Of a stretch of DNA of 64,000 nt, positions 1 to 9,097 are shown piece by piece. Made by a program: the position numbers and the translations under genes. The notes under the pieces are model-generated. The model saw only the letters and a program-made list of their open reading frames with translations. It was not told where the DNA came from and made no database searches. Origin of the DNA: SFEL01 sp964392455 (GTDB lineage Bacteria > Bacillota > Clostridia > Christensenellales > CAG-138); NCBI GenBank assembly GCA_964392455.1, contig CAYMPG010000002.1, forward strand, positions 42,183 to 106,182. Reading direction: 5' to 3'. Numbering within the stretch: position 1 is the stretch's first letter; the number at the start of each line of letters is the position of its first letter.

Positions 1-852
1 GTGTTTGCGCTTGGGTCGGCGCTGTTTGCGGGGCTGACGTCAATACTTGCAAAGTGCGGCATACGAAAGACAGATTCCACCCTGGCAACGGCTATCCGCA
101 CTATAGTGGTGCTTATCTTTTCCTGGGGCATGGTGTTTATCGTAGGCTCACAGGGGCAGCTTCATACCGTAGAGCGGGAAACGGTTGTGTTTCTTGTGCT
201 TTCCGGCCTTACAACGGGCGCAAGCTGGCTGTGCTATTACAGGGCGCTGCAGCTTGGCAGCGTAAGCAGGGTGGTGCCTATTGATAAATCCAGCACGGTG
301 CTCACAATAGTGCTGGCTGCGGTGCTGCTGAAGGAAAGCGTGAGCCTGACTAAGGGCATAGGCGCAGGGCTGATTGCGGCAGGCACCCTTTTGATGACGG
401 AGATAGGCAGGGGTGGCGAGGCAAAGGAAAAGGATAGCAGATGGCTGTGGTATGCGCTGGGCTCCGCATTGTTTGCAAGCCTGACCGCCATACTGGGCAA
501 GCTCGGCATATCCGCCGTGGAATCCAACCTTGGCACGGCCATACGCACAGGGGTGGTGCTGGCCATGTCCTGGATGATGGTATTTGTCAAGGGCAGGCAG
601 AGTGCGCTGGGGGAAATACCAAAAAATGAGCTGGGGTTTATCTGCCTTTCCGGCCTCGCAACGGGCGCAAGCTGGCTGTGCTATTACAAGGCCCTGCAGG
701 AGGGCCCTGCAAGCGTGGTGGTGCCGGTGGATAAGCTCAGCATACTGGTCACGATAATATTTTCCCGGGTGGTGTTTCATGAAAAGCTGTCAGCAAGGGC
801 TATGATTGGCCTTGTGGCCATAGTAGGCGGCACGCTGCTGATGGTGGTTTAG
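1..852 (+). CDS. EamA-type permease, internally duplicated (5' end probably cut)
   Basis: Membrane permease of the drug/metabolite transporter superfamily; the substrate cannot be told from sequence. The 283 visible residues are two EamA units of about 140 residues. Each begins with ALGSALFA and carries GASWLCYY near residues 74 and 223. Many bacteria encode a single 140-residue unit of this kind, so this looks like a tandem in-frame duplication. DNA around 212-241 and 659-688 is nearly identical at an offset of 447 bp (149 codons). The GTG at position 1 may be an internal Val, because relatives usually have one or two residues before FALGSA, so the start is treated as unknown. A terminator follows directly. 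Confidence 0.85.
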   Translation: MFALGSALFAGLTSILAKCGIRKTDSTLATAIRTIVVLIFSWGMVFIVGSQGQLHTVERETVVFLVLSGLTTGASWLCYYRALQLGSVSRVVPIDKSSTVLTIVLAAVLLKESVSLTKGIGAGLIAAGTLLMTEIGRGGEAKEKDSRWLWYALGSALFASLTAILGKLGISAVESNLGTAIRTGVVLAMSWMMVFVKGRQSALGEIPKNELGFICLSGLATGASWLCYYKALQEGPASVVVPVDKLSILVTIIFSRVVFHEKLSARAMIGLVAIVGGTLLMVV

Positions 853-873
853 TGCATTTATCCGATATATCAG

Positions 874-911
874 GGCTCATCCGGCCCTTTCAGGCCCGGG
901 TGAGCCTTTTT
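874..911 (+). terminator. Rho-independent terminator after the EamA gene
   Basis: An 11-bp stem (874-884 with 896-906, one T:G pair) is followed by five T. It separates the permease from the glycolytic operon. Confidence 0.8.
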
Positions 912-953
912 GTGTATATGAAAAATAGCTGAAAATGCGAAAAATGCAGGGCC

Positions 954-990
954 AATAGCTTGTTTCCTTATGGGAAGGGGGTAAGCTATT
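954..990. promoter_or_regulatory. Inverted repeat in the pgk upstream region
   Basis: Arms AATAGCTT (954-961) and AAGCTATT (983-990) enclose a small TTCC/GGAA hairpin. It lies in the 264-bp gap before pgk. No convincing -35/-10 pair was found for pgk; the best candidate is an extended -10-like TGATAATAT at 1058-1066. The dyad could be an operator or leader structure, but this is weakly supported. Confidence 0.3.
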
Positions 991-1116
991 CAAATAAGCA
1001 ATATGAAAACAATATGCGGAATCCATAAGATGTGATAAAATAAACAATATAAGATTATGATAATATGCCGGAATTCGTGCATACGGATAGCGGCTTAAAT
1101 TTGGAGGTATAGAATT

Positions 1117-2304
1117 ATGGCAAAAAAGACCATTCAGGATGTTGACGTTAAGGGCCTTAAGGTGCTTGTGCGTGTGGACTATAACGTGCCCCTCAATGAG
1201 GATGGCACCATTTCAGACGATAAGCGCATAGTCGCCTCCCTGCCCACGGTAAAGTATCTGCTGGACAATGGCGCCAGGGTGATACTCTGCTCCCATCTGG
1301 GCCGCCCCAAGGGCGAGCGCAAGATGGAGTTTTCCCTTGCCCCTGTTGCAAAGCGCCTGGGCGAGCTGCTTGATGGCGTAAAGGTGACCTTTGCTCCCGA
1401 TTGCATCGGCGAGGAAGTGGAGGCGCTTGCTGCCCAGCTTAACCCCGGCGAAATACTGCTCCTTGAGAACCTGCGCTTCCACAAGGAGGAGGAGAAGAAC
1501 GATCCCGAGTTTGCAAAGAAGCTTGCTTCCCTTGCAGAGCTTTACGTTTCTGATGCCTTTGGTACGGTCCATCGTGCCCATGCTTCCACCGTGGGCGTGG
1601 CAGATTACCTTCCCGCAGTGGCAGGCTTCCTTATCGGCAAGGAGCTGTCCGTAATGGGCGAGGCGCTGGAGAATCCCGTGCGTCCTCTGGTGGCCATACT
1701 GGGCGGCGCAAAGGTAAAGGATAAGATAGGCGTTATTACCAACCTGCTCAATAAGTGCGATACCCTTATTATCGGCGGCGGCATGGCCTATACCTTCTAC
1801 AAGGCAAAGGGCTATGAGGTGGGCGATTCTCTGCTGGATGAGGCCAATGTGGGCCTTGCAGCAGAGCTTATGGAGACTGCCCGGGCAAAGGGCGTAAAGA
1901 TGCTGCTGCCCATCGATAACGTTATAGCCACGGACTTTGCTCCGGATGCAGAGCATAAGCAGGTGCCCGCAGATCAGTTCCCCAAGGGCTGGCAGGGCAT
2001 GGATATAGGCGAAAAGACCGCAGCCATGTTTGCTGAGGAGGTCAAAAAGGCCGGTACCGTTATCTGGAACGGGCCCATGGGCGTATTTGAATTCCCCACC
2101 TTTGCAAAGGGCACCGAGGCTGTAGCCGAGGCCTGTGCCCAGAGCAATGCCATAACCATAGTGGGCGGCGGCGATTCTGCCAGCGCCATAACAAAGCTGG
2201 GCTATGCCGATAAAATCACCCATATTTCCACCGGCGGCGGCGCAAGCCTTGAGTTCCTTGAGGGAAAGACCCTGCCCGGCGTAGCTGCACTCAACGACAA
2301 ATAA
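1117..2304 (+). CDS. pgk: Phosphoglycerate kinase
   Basis: Catalyses 1,3-bisphosphoglycerate + ADP to 3-phosphoglycerate + ATP in glycolysis. The 395-residue length is normal. Family motifs visible include VRVDYNVPL at the N terminus, SHLGRP near residue 62, LLLENLRFH near 116, ILGGAKVKDKIGV in the hinge and GGGDSASA near the C terminus. The ATG follows GGAGGT (1103-1108) at good spacing. It is the first gene of a pgk-tpiA-gpmI run. No gap gene (glyceraldehyde-3-phosphate dehydrogenase) is directly upstream, unlike many Bacillota where gap precedes pgk. Confidence 0.98.
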   Translation: MAKKTIQDVDVKGLKVLVRVDYNVPLNEDGTISDDKRIVASLPTVKYLLDNGARVILCSHLGRPKGERKMEFSLAPVAKRLGELLDGVKVTFAPDCIGEEVEALAAQLNPGEILLLENLRFHKEEEKNDPEFAKKLASLAELYVSDAFGTVHRAHASTVGVADYLPAVAGFLIGKELSVMGEALENPVRPLVAILGGAKVKDKIGVITNLLNKCDTLIIGGGMAYTFYKAKGYEVGDSLLDEANVGLAAELMETARAKGVKMLLPIDNVIATDFAPDAEHKQVPADQFPKGWQGMDIGEKTAAMFAEEVKKAGTVIWNGPMGVFEFPTFAKGTEAVAEACAQSNAITIVGGGDSASAITKLGYADKITHISTGGGASLEFLEGKTLPGVAALNDK

Positions 2305-2339
2305 TTCAGGATTTTTACAGAGAAACGGAGATAGATACC

Positions 2340-3092
2340 ATGCGTAAGCCTATAATTGCTGGAAACTGGAAAATGAACATGACCCCCTCTGAGGCCAGAA
2401 ACCTTATCAACGACCTTAAGCCCCTGGTAAAGGATGCCGGGTGTGATGTGGTCATATGCCCCCCCTATGTTGACCTGGCCCTTGCATCAGAGCTTGTAAA
2501 GGGCAGCAATATACACCTTGGTGCCCAGAATATCCACTGGGCAGAAAAGGGCGCCTTCACCGGCGAGGTTTCTGCCAATATGCTCAAGGAGCTTGGCGTG
2601 GAGTATGCCATCATAGGCCACAGCGAGCGTCGTCAGTACTTTGGAGAGACCGATGAGACCGTTAATGCCCGCGCAAAGGCTGCCATAGCTGCCGGCATCA
2701 CCCCCATCATCTGCGTAGGCGAGAGCCTTGAGGAGCGGGAAAGCGGCAAGACCGAGGCAAAGGTAAGGGCACAGGTAGAAAAGGGCCTTGAGGGCATAGC
2801 CGCTGAGGATGTGGCAAAGCTGGTGATAGCATACGAGCCCATCTGGGCAATCGGCACCGGTAAGACCGCCACCGATGAGCAGGCAAATGAGACCATAGGC
2901 GTTATCCGTGAGACCGTGGCAAAGGTATTCGGCGCAGATACCGGCGCTGCTGTACGCATACAGTACGGCGGCAGCATGAACCCCAAGAATGTAAAGGGGC
3001 TCATGGCGATGCCTGAGATAGACGGCGGCCTGATTGGCGGCGCAAGCCTTAAGGCTGTGGATTTCTCCCAGGTAGTAAACTACGGCGCATAA
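2340..3092 (+). CDS. tpiA: Triose-phosphate isomerase
   Basis: Interconverts dihydroxyacetone phosphate and glyceraldehyde 3-phosphate. The 250-residue protein carries the substrate-binding GNWKMN (residues 7-12), GHSERR with the catalytic His near residue 97, the catalytic Glu in AYEPIWAIGTG near 167, and the phosphate-gripping YGGS and GGLIGGASL near the C terminus. It starts 35 bp after pgk with a GAAACGGAG Shine-Dalgarno and is presumably cotranscribed. Confidence 0.98.
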   Translation: MRKPIIAGNWKMNMTPSEARNLINDLKPLVKDAGCDVVICPPYVDLALASELVKGSNIHLGAQNIHWAEKGAFTGEVSANMLKELGVEYAIIGHSERRQYFGETDETVNARAKAAIAAGITPIICVGESLEERESGKTEAKVRAQVEKGLEGIAAEDVAKLVIAYEPIWAIGTGKTATDEQANETIGVIRETVAKVFGADTGAAVRIQYGGSMNPKNVKGLMAMPEIDGGLIGGASLKAVDFSQVVNYGA

Positions 3093-3117
3093 CTCAAATA
3101 CATTAAGGAGAACTGAT

Positions 3118-4662
3118 ATGAAGAAGCTTACCGCCCTCATAATACTGGATGGCTTTGGACACAGGGAAAGCAGAGAGGGCAACGCCATACTTACAGACGG
3201 CGCTGCCAATATCACCCGCCTTATGAATGAATATCCCCATACCCTCATTGCCGCCTCAGGCGAGGATGTGGGCCTGCCTGATGGGCAGATGGGCAACTCT
3301 GAGGTGGGGCACTTGAATATCGGCGCAGGCCGCATAGTGTATCAGGAGCTTACCCGCATCACCAAGTCTATCCGGGAGGGGGACTTCTTTGAAAACCCCG
3401 CCTTCCTCAGCGCAGTGGAAAACTGCAAAAAGCATGACTCCGCCCTCCATATTTACGGCCTTACAGGCCCCGGCGGCGTGCATAGCCACCAGAATCATTT
3501 CTTTGGCCTGCTGGAGCTTGCCAAGCGTCAGGGCCTTGAGAAGGTGTATGTACACTGCTTCATGGATGGGCGTGACGTTCCTCCTGAGAGCGGCAAGGGA
3601 TACCTTGAGCACTATCAGCAGAAGATGGCCGAGATAGGCGTTGGCAAGATAGCCACCGTCATGGGCCGCTACTACGCCATGGACAGGGATAACCGCTATG
3701 AGCGGGTGGAAAAGGCATATGCTGCGCTGGTGTATGGCCAGGGCGTATATGCTACTGACCCTGTGCAGGCCATGCAGGATTCCTACGATGCGGGGGTCAC
3801 AGATGAATTCGTGCTGCCTGTGGTAATAACCGAAAACGGCGCACCCGTTGCCACCATCAAGGCAAACGACAGCGTGATATTCTATAACTTCCGCCCTGAC
3901 AGGGCCCGTGAGATAACCCGCTCCTTCATCTTTGAGGATTTCGATGGCTTTGAGCGCAAGAATGGCTTCTTACCCCTGCACTATGTGTGCATGACCCAGT
4001 ATGACAAGACCTTTGGGGATAAGGTGCAGGTGGCCTTCAAGCCTGAGCATCTCAATAATACTCTGGGCGAATACCTTGCAGCCCAGGGCAAGACTCAGCT
4101 TCGCATAGCGGAAACCGAAAAGTATGCCCACGTTACCTTCTTCTTTAATGGAGGCGTTGAGGCTCCCAATGAAAATGAGGACAGGTGCCTTATACCCTCT
4201 CCCAAGGTAGCCACCTACGACCTGCAGCCTGAAATGAGCGCATATCAGGTGGCAGAGGAGGCGGTAAAGCGCATAGAGAGCGGCAAGTATGATGTGATGA
4301 TACTGAACTTTGCCAATCCTGACATGGTGGGCCATACCGGCGTTATGGATGCGGCTGTAAAGGCCGTGCATGCAGTGGATGAATGTACTGATAGGGTGAT
4401 AAAGGCCATACTTAAGGCCGGCGGACGTGCAATAATCACTGCGGATCATGGCAACTGCGAGCGGATGTATGATGAGGATGGAGTTACTCCCTTCACTGCC
4501 CATACCACGCTCCCCGTGCCTGTGATACTGGTGGATGAGGAAAAGAAAAACGCAAAGCTCCGCACCGGCGGCAGGCTGTCAGACCTTGCGCCCACCATGC
4601 TGACCCTTATGGGCATGGAGGTACCTGCCGAGATGACAGGCTCCAGCCTTATAGAGGGCTAA
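3118..4662 (+). CDS. gpmI: 2,3-bisphosphoglycerate-independent phosphoglycerate mutase
   Basis: Converts 3-phosphoglycerate to 2-phosphoglycerate using two metal ions, typically Mn2+. The 514-residue length is typical. It has the alkaline-phosphatase-superfamily N terminus ILDGFGHR, the phospho-Ser loop GNSEVGH near residue 62, CFMDGRDVPP near 150, NFRPDRAREI near 260, and C-terminal metal ligands in NPDMVGHTG and ITADHGNCE. It starts 25 bp after tpiA with AAGGAGA. The run pgk-tpiA-gpmI covers lower glycolysis except enolase, which is not next in line. Confidence 0.98.
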   Translation: MKKLTALIILDGFGHRESREGNAILTDGAANITRLMNEYPHTLIAASGEDVGLPDGQMGNSEVGHLNIGAGRIVYQELTRITKSIREGDFFENPAFLSAVENCKKHDSALHIYGLTGPGGVHSHQNHFFGLLELAKRQGLEKVYVHCFMDGRDVPPESGKGYLEHYQQKMAEIGVGKIATVMGRYYAMDRDNRYERVEKAYAALVYGQGVYATDPVQAMQDSYDAGVTDEFVLPVVITENGAPVATIKANDSVIFYNFRPDRAREITRSFIFEDFDGFERKNGFLPLHYVCMTQYDKTFGDKVQVAFKPEHLNNTLGEYLAAQGKTQLRIAETEKYAHVTFFFNGGVEAPNENEDRCLIPSPKVATYDLQPEMSAYQVAEEAVKRIESGKYDVMILNFANPDMVGHTGVMDAAVKAVHAVDECTDRVIKAILKAGGRAIITADHGNCERMYDEDGVTPFTAHTTLPVPVILVDEEKKNAKLRTGGRLSDLAPTMLTLMGMEVPAEMTGSSLIEG

Positions 4663-4720
4663 AGGTACGGAAAACTGCGGGCTGTTTGCCTGAAAAAGGG
4701 TAAAAAATACAAAAAACATA

Positions 4721-4749
4721 TGGCTTTTTCACAAAAGGCATGATATAAT
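4721..4749 (+). promoter_or_regulatory. Candidate promoter for secG
   Basis: A perfect -10 TATAAT (4744-4749) lies 50 bp before secG. The matching -35 position (4721-4726, TGGCTT, 17-bp spacer) is a weak match, so only the -10 is strong. Confidence 0.5.
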
Positions 4750-4798
4750 AGCCCTTGCGTTCGACAGCGAAAGTATTCCATGGGAGGAAGTATATATA

Positions 4799-5038
4799 AT
4801 GGAAGCTCTGAACACAATCCTTAATATCGTACTCATCATCTGCTCTATTGCCCTTATCGCAGTAGTGCTTATTCAGCAGACCAAGAGCGGCGGCCTCGGC
4901 GGCGCTTTTGGCGGCGATACCCAGTCCTTCACTGCCCGCGGTCAGGCGGCCAGCAAGGAAGCAAAGCTTCAGAAGATCACAAAGATACTGGCAATAGTTA
5001 TTGCGGTGATTGCCATCGCCATGACTATTATCAACTGA
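4799..5038 (+). CDS. secG: Preprotein translocase subunit SecG
   Basis: Small accessory membrane subunit of the SecYEG channel that aids SecA-driven protein export. The 79 residues hold two transmembrane helices (about 5-25 and 58-78) joined by the family loop QQTKSGGLGGAFGGD. Codons are those expected of strong expression (for example AUC for some Ile). GGAGGAAG lies before the ATG. It has its own -10 element and is followed by a terminator-like hairpin, so it may be expressed more strongly than rnr downstream. Confidence 0.95.
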   Translation: MEALNTILNIVLIICSIALIAVVLIQQTKSGGLGGAFGGDTQSFTARGQAASKEAKLQKITKILAIVIAVIAIAMTIIN

Positions 5039-5058
5039 TTTCTTACAGTTTTCAGCAG

Positions 5059-5089
5059 GAGGGTGTGCCGGTGAGGCATACCCTCTTTT
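5059..5089 (+). terminator. Terminator or attenuator between secG and rnr
   Basis: An 11-bp stem (5059-5069 with 5075-5085, including a G:U pair), a 5-nt loop and four T. No promoter is visible between it and rnr, so partial readthrough is likely. Confidence 0.65.
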
Positions 5090-5128
5090 GGCTTTTACAG
5101 AAAAAGGAGAGATAAACACACAATAATT

Positions 5129-7381
5129 ATGAAGGAAACCATACTGAATATTATAGGCAGCACAGGCCGCCCCATGGATGGGGAGGAGCTGCTTGCCGCT
5201 GCCGGCGGAGAGCTGGATAAGGTAAAAAGCGCCCTTGAGGAGCTTGCGGCAGAGGGCCGCATAGTAATAACCCGGCGGGGCAAGGCTGCATTGCCGGAGC
5301 AGCTTGGCCTGGTATATGGGCAGATACGGTGCAGCACAAAGGGATACGGCTTCTTTGTGCCGGTAAATGGTACAGGTGATATGTTTATCCCCGGGGAAAG
5401 CATGAATGGCGCCCTCCATGGGGATATGGTATTTGTCCATGGGGTGCGTGACAGGGGCAGAGGTACCAGCGACAGGGGCGAGGTGACGGCCGTTGTAAAG
5501 CGGGCCTCTGAGCGGCTTACTGGCACATATGAAAGCGACGGAGAGTTTGGCGGCTATGTAATACCAGATGACCCCAAAATCGCCGTGGATGCAATGATAC
5601 CTGTGGGCAGTGAGCAGGGGGCAAAGCATGGGGATAAGGTGGTGGTAAGGATATTGCAGTATCCCGGCCAGCGCAGGCCCATGATAGGCCAGGTGACTGA
5701 GGTGCTGGGCAAAGCCGGAGATAAGGGCATGGATATACTGTCCATAATCCGGCGGCTGGAGCTGCCGGATGAATTCCCCGCCGCCACAATAAAGCAGGCA
5801 AAGACCCTGAAAAAAACCATATCCGATGAGGACATAAAGGGCAGAAGGGATTTCCGTGGAATACTTACCGTTACCATAGACGGGGCGGATGCGAAGGACC
5901 TTGACGATGCCGTTTCCCTTGAGCGAACTACTGGCGGGCTTTTCAGGCTGGGGGTGCATATTGCGGATGTTAGCCACTATGTGCGCTCTGCAAGCCCCAT
6001 AGACAGGGAGGCATATAAGCGGGGCACCAGCGTGTATTTTCCCGACAGAGTGCTGCCAATGCTGCCAAAGGAGCTGAGCAACGGCCTTTGCTCGCTCAAT
6101 CCAAATGAGGATAAGCTGACCCTCTCCTGCGTGATGGATATAGACCAGCGGGGCAGGGTGGTAAAGCACAGCATATGCGAAAGCGTCATCTGCTCAGACA
6201 GGCGGCTTACCTACGAGGCGGTAAACGCCATGTTTGATGGAGATAAGGGTCTGCGGGATCAATACCGTGATGTATTGCCCATGCTCAGCGAGATGCGGGA
6301 GCTTATGGGCATACTCCGGGCAAAAAGGGAAGCAAGGGGCGCAATAGATTTTGACCTGCCCGAGGCAAAAATAATACTGGGTGAGGATGGCCACGCCGAT
6401 GATGTGCAGCTCAATGTGAGGGGCGAGGCCAATAAAATGATAGAAGAATTCATGCTGGTGGCAAATGAGACCGTGGCACGGCATGGCGTGGATAAGAATA
6501 TACCCCTTATGTACCGCGTTCACCATGCGCCGGAAAGCAGCCGCATGGAGGAGCTGAATACCTTCCTCAATACCCTGGGCTACGGCATACGTGGGCTGGA
6601 TGAGCCCAAGCCCGCCGCAGTGCGTAAGGTGCTGCTGCAGGCAGCAGGCAGTCCTGAGGAAAGCGTGATAAACAGGGTGACCCTCAGGGCCATGTCCAAG
6701 GCAAGGTACAGCCCGGATTGTGATGGGCATTTTGGCCTTGCAGCAGAGTGCTATTGCCACTTTACCTCCCCCATAAGGCGGTATCCAGACCTTATGGTGC
6801 ATCGTGCCATAAAGGACAGCATACATGGCAGGCTCAATGAGAAAAAGCGTGAGGGCTGGCTTTCCAGGCTCCCAGAGGCGGCCAACCACTGCTCGGATAG
6901 GGAGATAGCCGCAGTGGAGGCCGAGCGTGCGGCAGATGACCTTAAGAAATGCGAATACATGAAGGAGCACCTTGGAGAAGAATTTGACGGGGTGATTTCC
7001 GGAGTGGTGCAGCAGGGCTTTTTTGTGGAGCTGCAAAACACCGTTGAGGGCATGGTGCGGGTATCCACGTTGCTGGATGACAGGTATCTGCTGGATGAGA
7101 AGAATTACCGGTTGGTGGGCCGTGGCGGAAGGCAATTCCGTATAGGCGACAGTGTGCGGGTAAAGGCGGCGGCAGCGGATATGGAAACGGGCCGCATAGA
7201 ATTTGAGCTGTGCGAGGAGCGCAGGCCCCGTGCATCGCACAGCGGTGCAAAGCGCAAAAAGTTTGTCCCCAGGTCGACAGGGGGCAAAAAGGATGGTAAA
7301 ATAGCTATGCATAAAAGTAAGAGAGGGGGCAGCCGTGGTGGCCGAAAAAAAGGGGATAAAAAGGCTGGCAGAAAACCGTAA
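5129..7381 (+). CDS. rnr: Ribonuclease R
   Basis: Processive 3'-5' exoribonuclease that degrades structured RNA and, in trans-translation, the stalled mRNA delivered by tmRNA. The 750 residues comprise a winged-helix N terminus (1-65), cold-shock OB domains (about 70-220), the RNB catalytic domain (about 240-560, with DAKDLDDAVS supplying metal-binding Asp), an S1 domain (about 620-700) and a Lys/Arg/Gly-rich tail. The upstream AAGGAGA ends about 18 nt before the ATG, an unusually long spacing, but no other in-frame start fits better. The last 47 bp overlap smpB. Confidence 0.96.
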   Translation: MKETILNIIGSTGRPMDGEELLAAAGGELDKVKSALEELAAEGRIVITRRGKAALPEQLGLVYGQIRCSTKGYGFFVPVNGTGDMFIPGESMNGALHGDMVFVHGVRDRGRGTSDRGEVTAVVKRASERLTGTYESDGEFGGYVIPDDPKIAVDAMIPVGSEQGAKHGDKVVVRILQYPGQRRPMIGQVTEVLGKAGDKGMDILSIIRRLELPDEFPAATIKQAKTLKKTISDEDIKGRRDFRGILTVTIDGADAKDLDDAVSLERTTGGLFRLGVHIADVSHYVRSASPIDREAYKRGTSVYFPDRVLPMLPKELSNGLCSLNPNEDKLTLSCVMDIDQRGRVVKHSICESVICSDRRLTYEAVNAMFDGDKGLRDQYRDVLPMLSEMRELMGILRAKREARGAIDFDLPEAKIILGEDGHADDVQLNVRGEANKMIEEFMLVANETVARHGVDKNIPLMYRVHHAPESSRMEELNTFLNTLGYGIRGLDEPKPAAVRKVLLQAAGSPEESVINRVTLRAMSKARYSPDCDGHFGLAAECYCHFTSPIRRYPDLMVHRAIKDSIHGRLNEKKREGWLSRLPEAANHCSDREIAAVEAERAADDLKKCEYMKEHLGEEFDGVISGVVQQGFFVELQNTVEGMVRVSTLLDDRYLLDEKNYRLVGRGGRQFRIGDSVRVKAAAADMETGRIEFELCEERRPRASHSGAKRKKFVPRSTGGKKDGKIAMHKSKRGGSRGGRKKGDKKAGRKP

Positions 7382-7808
7382 GGCTCGCCATGAATACTTT
7401 ATAGAGGATACCTATGAGTGCGGCCTTGCGTTGGCGGGCACCGAGGTAAAGAGCATACGGGCCGGCAAGGTAAACCTTAAGGACTCATACGCCCAGATAA
7501 AAAAGGGAGAGGCCTATATAATCGGTATGCACATCAGCCCCTATGAGCAGGGCAATATATTCAACAGAGACCCATTCCGTGAGCGCAAGCTGCTGCTGCA
7601 TAAGAGCGAGATACGCAAGCTCCTTACCGCCTCACAGGTGGAGGGCTATAGCCTCATACCTCTGCAGCTTTACCTTAAGGATGGCCTTGTAAAGCTGGAG
7701 CTGGCAGTTGCCCGGGGCAAAAAGCTCTATGATAAGCGCAGTGATATAGCAAACCGTGATGCAAAGCGGGAGATGGACAGGCGCATGAAGGAGGCCAGAT
7801 TCAGATGA
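7335..7808 (+). CDS. smpB: SsrA-binding protein SmpB
   Basis: Binds tmRNA and mimics the anticodon arm so that stalled ribosomes accept it. The 157 residues match the usual length, with the OB-fold core (ALAGTEVKSIRAGKVNLKDSY, residues 30-50 region; HISPYEQGN near 70) and the basic C-terminal tail DAKREMDRRMKEARFR. The start is GTG at 7335 preceded by GAGGGGG; a second GTG follows at once. The first 47 nt lie inside rnr in another frame, so translation of the two is probably coupled. Confidence 0.97.
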   Translation: MVAEKKGIKRLAENRKARHEYFIEDTYECGLALAGTEVKSIRAGKVNLKDSYAQIKKGEAYIIGMHISPYEQGNIFNRDPFRERKLLLHKSEIRKLLTASQVEGYSLIPLQLYLKDGLVKLELAVARGKKLYDKRSDIANRDAKREMDRRMKEARFR

Positions 7809-9049
7809 AAAAGCTGCCTTTTACAAGGGAACAGGTGGAAAGGATAACTGAGGAGTATCCCACTCCCTTCCATATTTACGACGAAAAGGCCATAAGGGAA
7901 AATATCCGGGAGCTATACAGGGCATTTTCCTGGAATAAGGGCTTTAAGGAATACTTTGCGGTAAAGGCCCTGCCAAACCCCGCCATAATGGAGCTGCTCC
8001 ATCAGGAGGGCTGCGGCATGGATTGCTCTGCCCTTACGGAGCTTATGCTTGCTGAGGCGGTAGGCTGCGCCGGAAATGACATTATGTTTTCCAGCAATGA
8101 TACTCCCGGCGAGGATTTTGAGTATGCACGAAAGCTCGATGCCATAGTAAACCTTGATGATATTACCCATATTGCCTTCCTTGAGCAGCATGGCGGCATA
8201 CCCGAAAAGATATGCTGCCGGTATAATCCCGGCGGCGAGTTCCGCCTGGGCAATGCCATAATGGGAAACCCTGCCGATGCAAAGTACGGCATGACCTACA
8301 GCCAGCTTGAGGAGAGCTTCAGGATACTGCTGACAAAGGGGGTAAAGGAATTTGGCATACATGCTTTCCTTGCCAGCAGCACCACCGACGATGGATATTT
8401 CCCCACCCTTGCAAGGGAGCTGTTCACAGTGGCAGCAAGGCTCCATGAAAGCACCGGCGCAAATATCACCTTTATCAATCTTTCGGGCGGCATAGGCATA
8501 CCGTACCTGCCGGAGGAGCGCAGGGCAGATATTACCAATATCGGCAGCCAGGTGATGAAGGCATATCAGGAAACGGTGCCTGCTGATATGGATATCAGCT
8601 TGTGTGCCGAGCTGGGCAGGTATGTTACCGGGCCGTATGGCTACCTTGTAACCCGGGCGATACACAAAAAGGATATATACAAGAATTACATCGGAGTGGA
8701 TGCCTGCGCCTGTAATCTCATGCGGCCTGCAATGTATGGGGCATATCACCATATAACCGTGCTGGGCAAGGAAAACGCCCCTGCGGATCATGTGTATGAT
8801 GTGGTGGGCTCGCTTTGCGAGAATAATGATAAATTTGCTGTGGACAGGCCGCTGCCTGCCATCGATACCGGGGATCTGCTGGTGATACACGATACCGGCG
8901 CCCACGGCTTCTCCATGGGCTATAACTATAACGGCAAGCTCAGGAGCGCCGAGCTTCTGCTAAGGGAGGATGGCAGCGTAAGGCTTATTCGCCGGGCTGA
9001 AACGCCGGCGGATTATTTTGCAACGCTGGATTGCCTGCATATAATATGA
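7805..9049 (+). CDS. lysA: Diaminopimelate decarboxylase
   Basis: PLP enzyme that decarboxylates meso-diaminopimelate to L-lysine, the last step of lysine synthesis. The 414-residue protein has the group IV decarboxylase barrel with the PLP Lys in FAVKALPN (near residue 53), the GGI glycine loop (NLSGGIGIPY), ELGRYVTGPYG, and the C-terminal catalytic Cys region VVGSLCENNDKFA. Its ATG overlaps the smpB stop (ATGA), so the genes are translationally coupled. It sits between smpB and ssrA, which are usually direct neighbours, and its 3' end carries the tmRNA promoter. Confidence 0.92.
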   Translation: MKKLPFTREQVERITEEYPTPFHIYDEKAIRENIRELYRAFSWNKGFKEYFAVKALPNPAIMELLHQEGCGMDCSALTELMLAEAVGCAGNDIMFSSNDTPGEDFEYARKLDAIVNLDDITHIAFLEQHGGIPEKICCRYNPGGEFRLGNAIMGNPADAKYGMTYSQLEESFRILLTKGVKEFGIHAFLASSTTDDGYFPTLARELFTVAARLHESTGANITFINLSGGIGIPYLPEERRADITNIGSQVMKAYQETVPADMDISLCAELGRYVTGPYGYLVTRAIHKKDIYKNYIGVDACACNLMRPAMYGAYHHITVLGKENAPADHVYDVVGSLCENNDKFAVDRPLPAIDTGDLLVIHDTGAHGFSMGYNYNGKLRSAELLLREDGSVRLIRRAETPADYFATLDCLHII

Positions 9050-9055
9050 TATAAT
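9018..9055 (+). promoter_or_regulatory. Tandem promoters for ssrA inside the end of lysA
   Basis: The first has -35 TTGCAA (9018-9023) and -10 TATAAT (9040-9045) with a 16-bp spacer. The second is an extended -10, TGA-TATAAT (9047-9055). Both lie at the end of the lysA coding sequence or just past its stop. Confidence 0.7.
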
Positions 9056-9097
9056 ATCAGCGTCAGTTAATTGCGCCCCGTAAACCGGGGCAAGCTT

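Noticed and set aside
1213..2223. 336-residue minus-strand frame opposite pgk
   Set aside because: Cys/His/Gly/Tyr-rich composition typical of antisense reading of a biased gene; no family and pgk is certain.
4649..6169. 506-residue minus-strand frame across secG and rnr
   Set aside because: Runs through two certain genes and a terminator; no recognisable domain.
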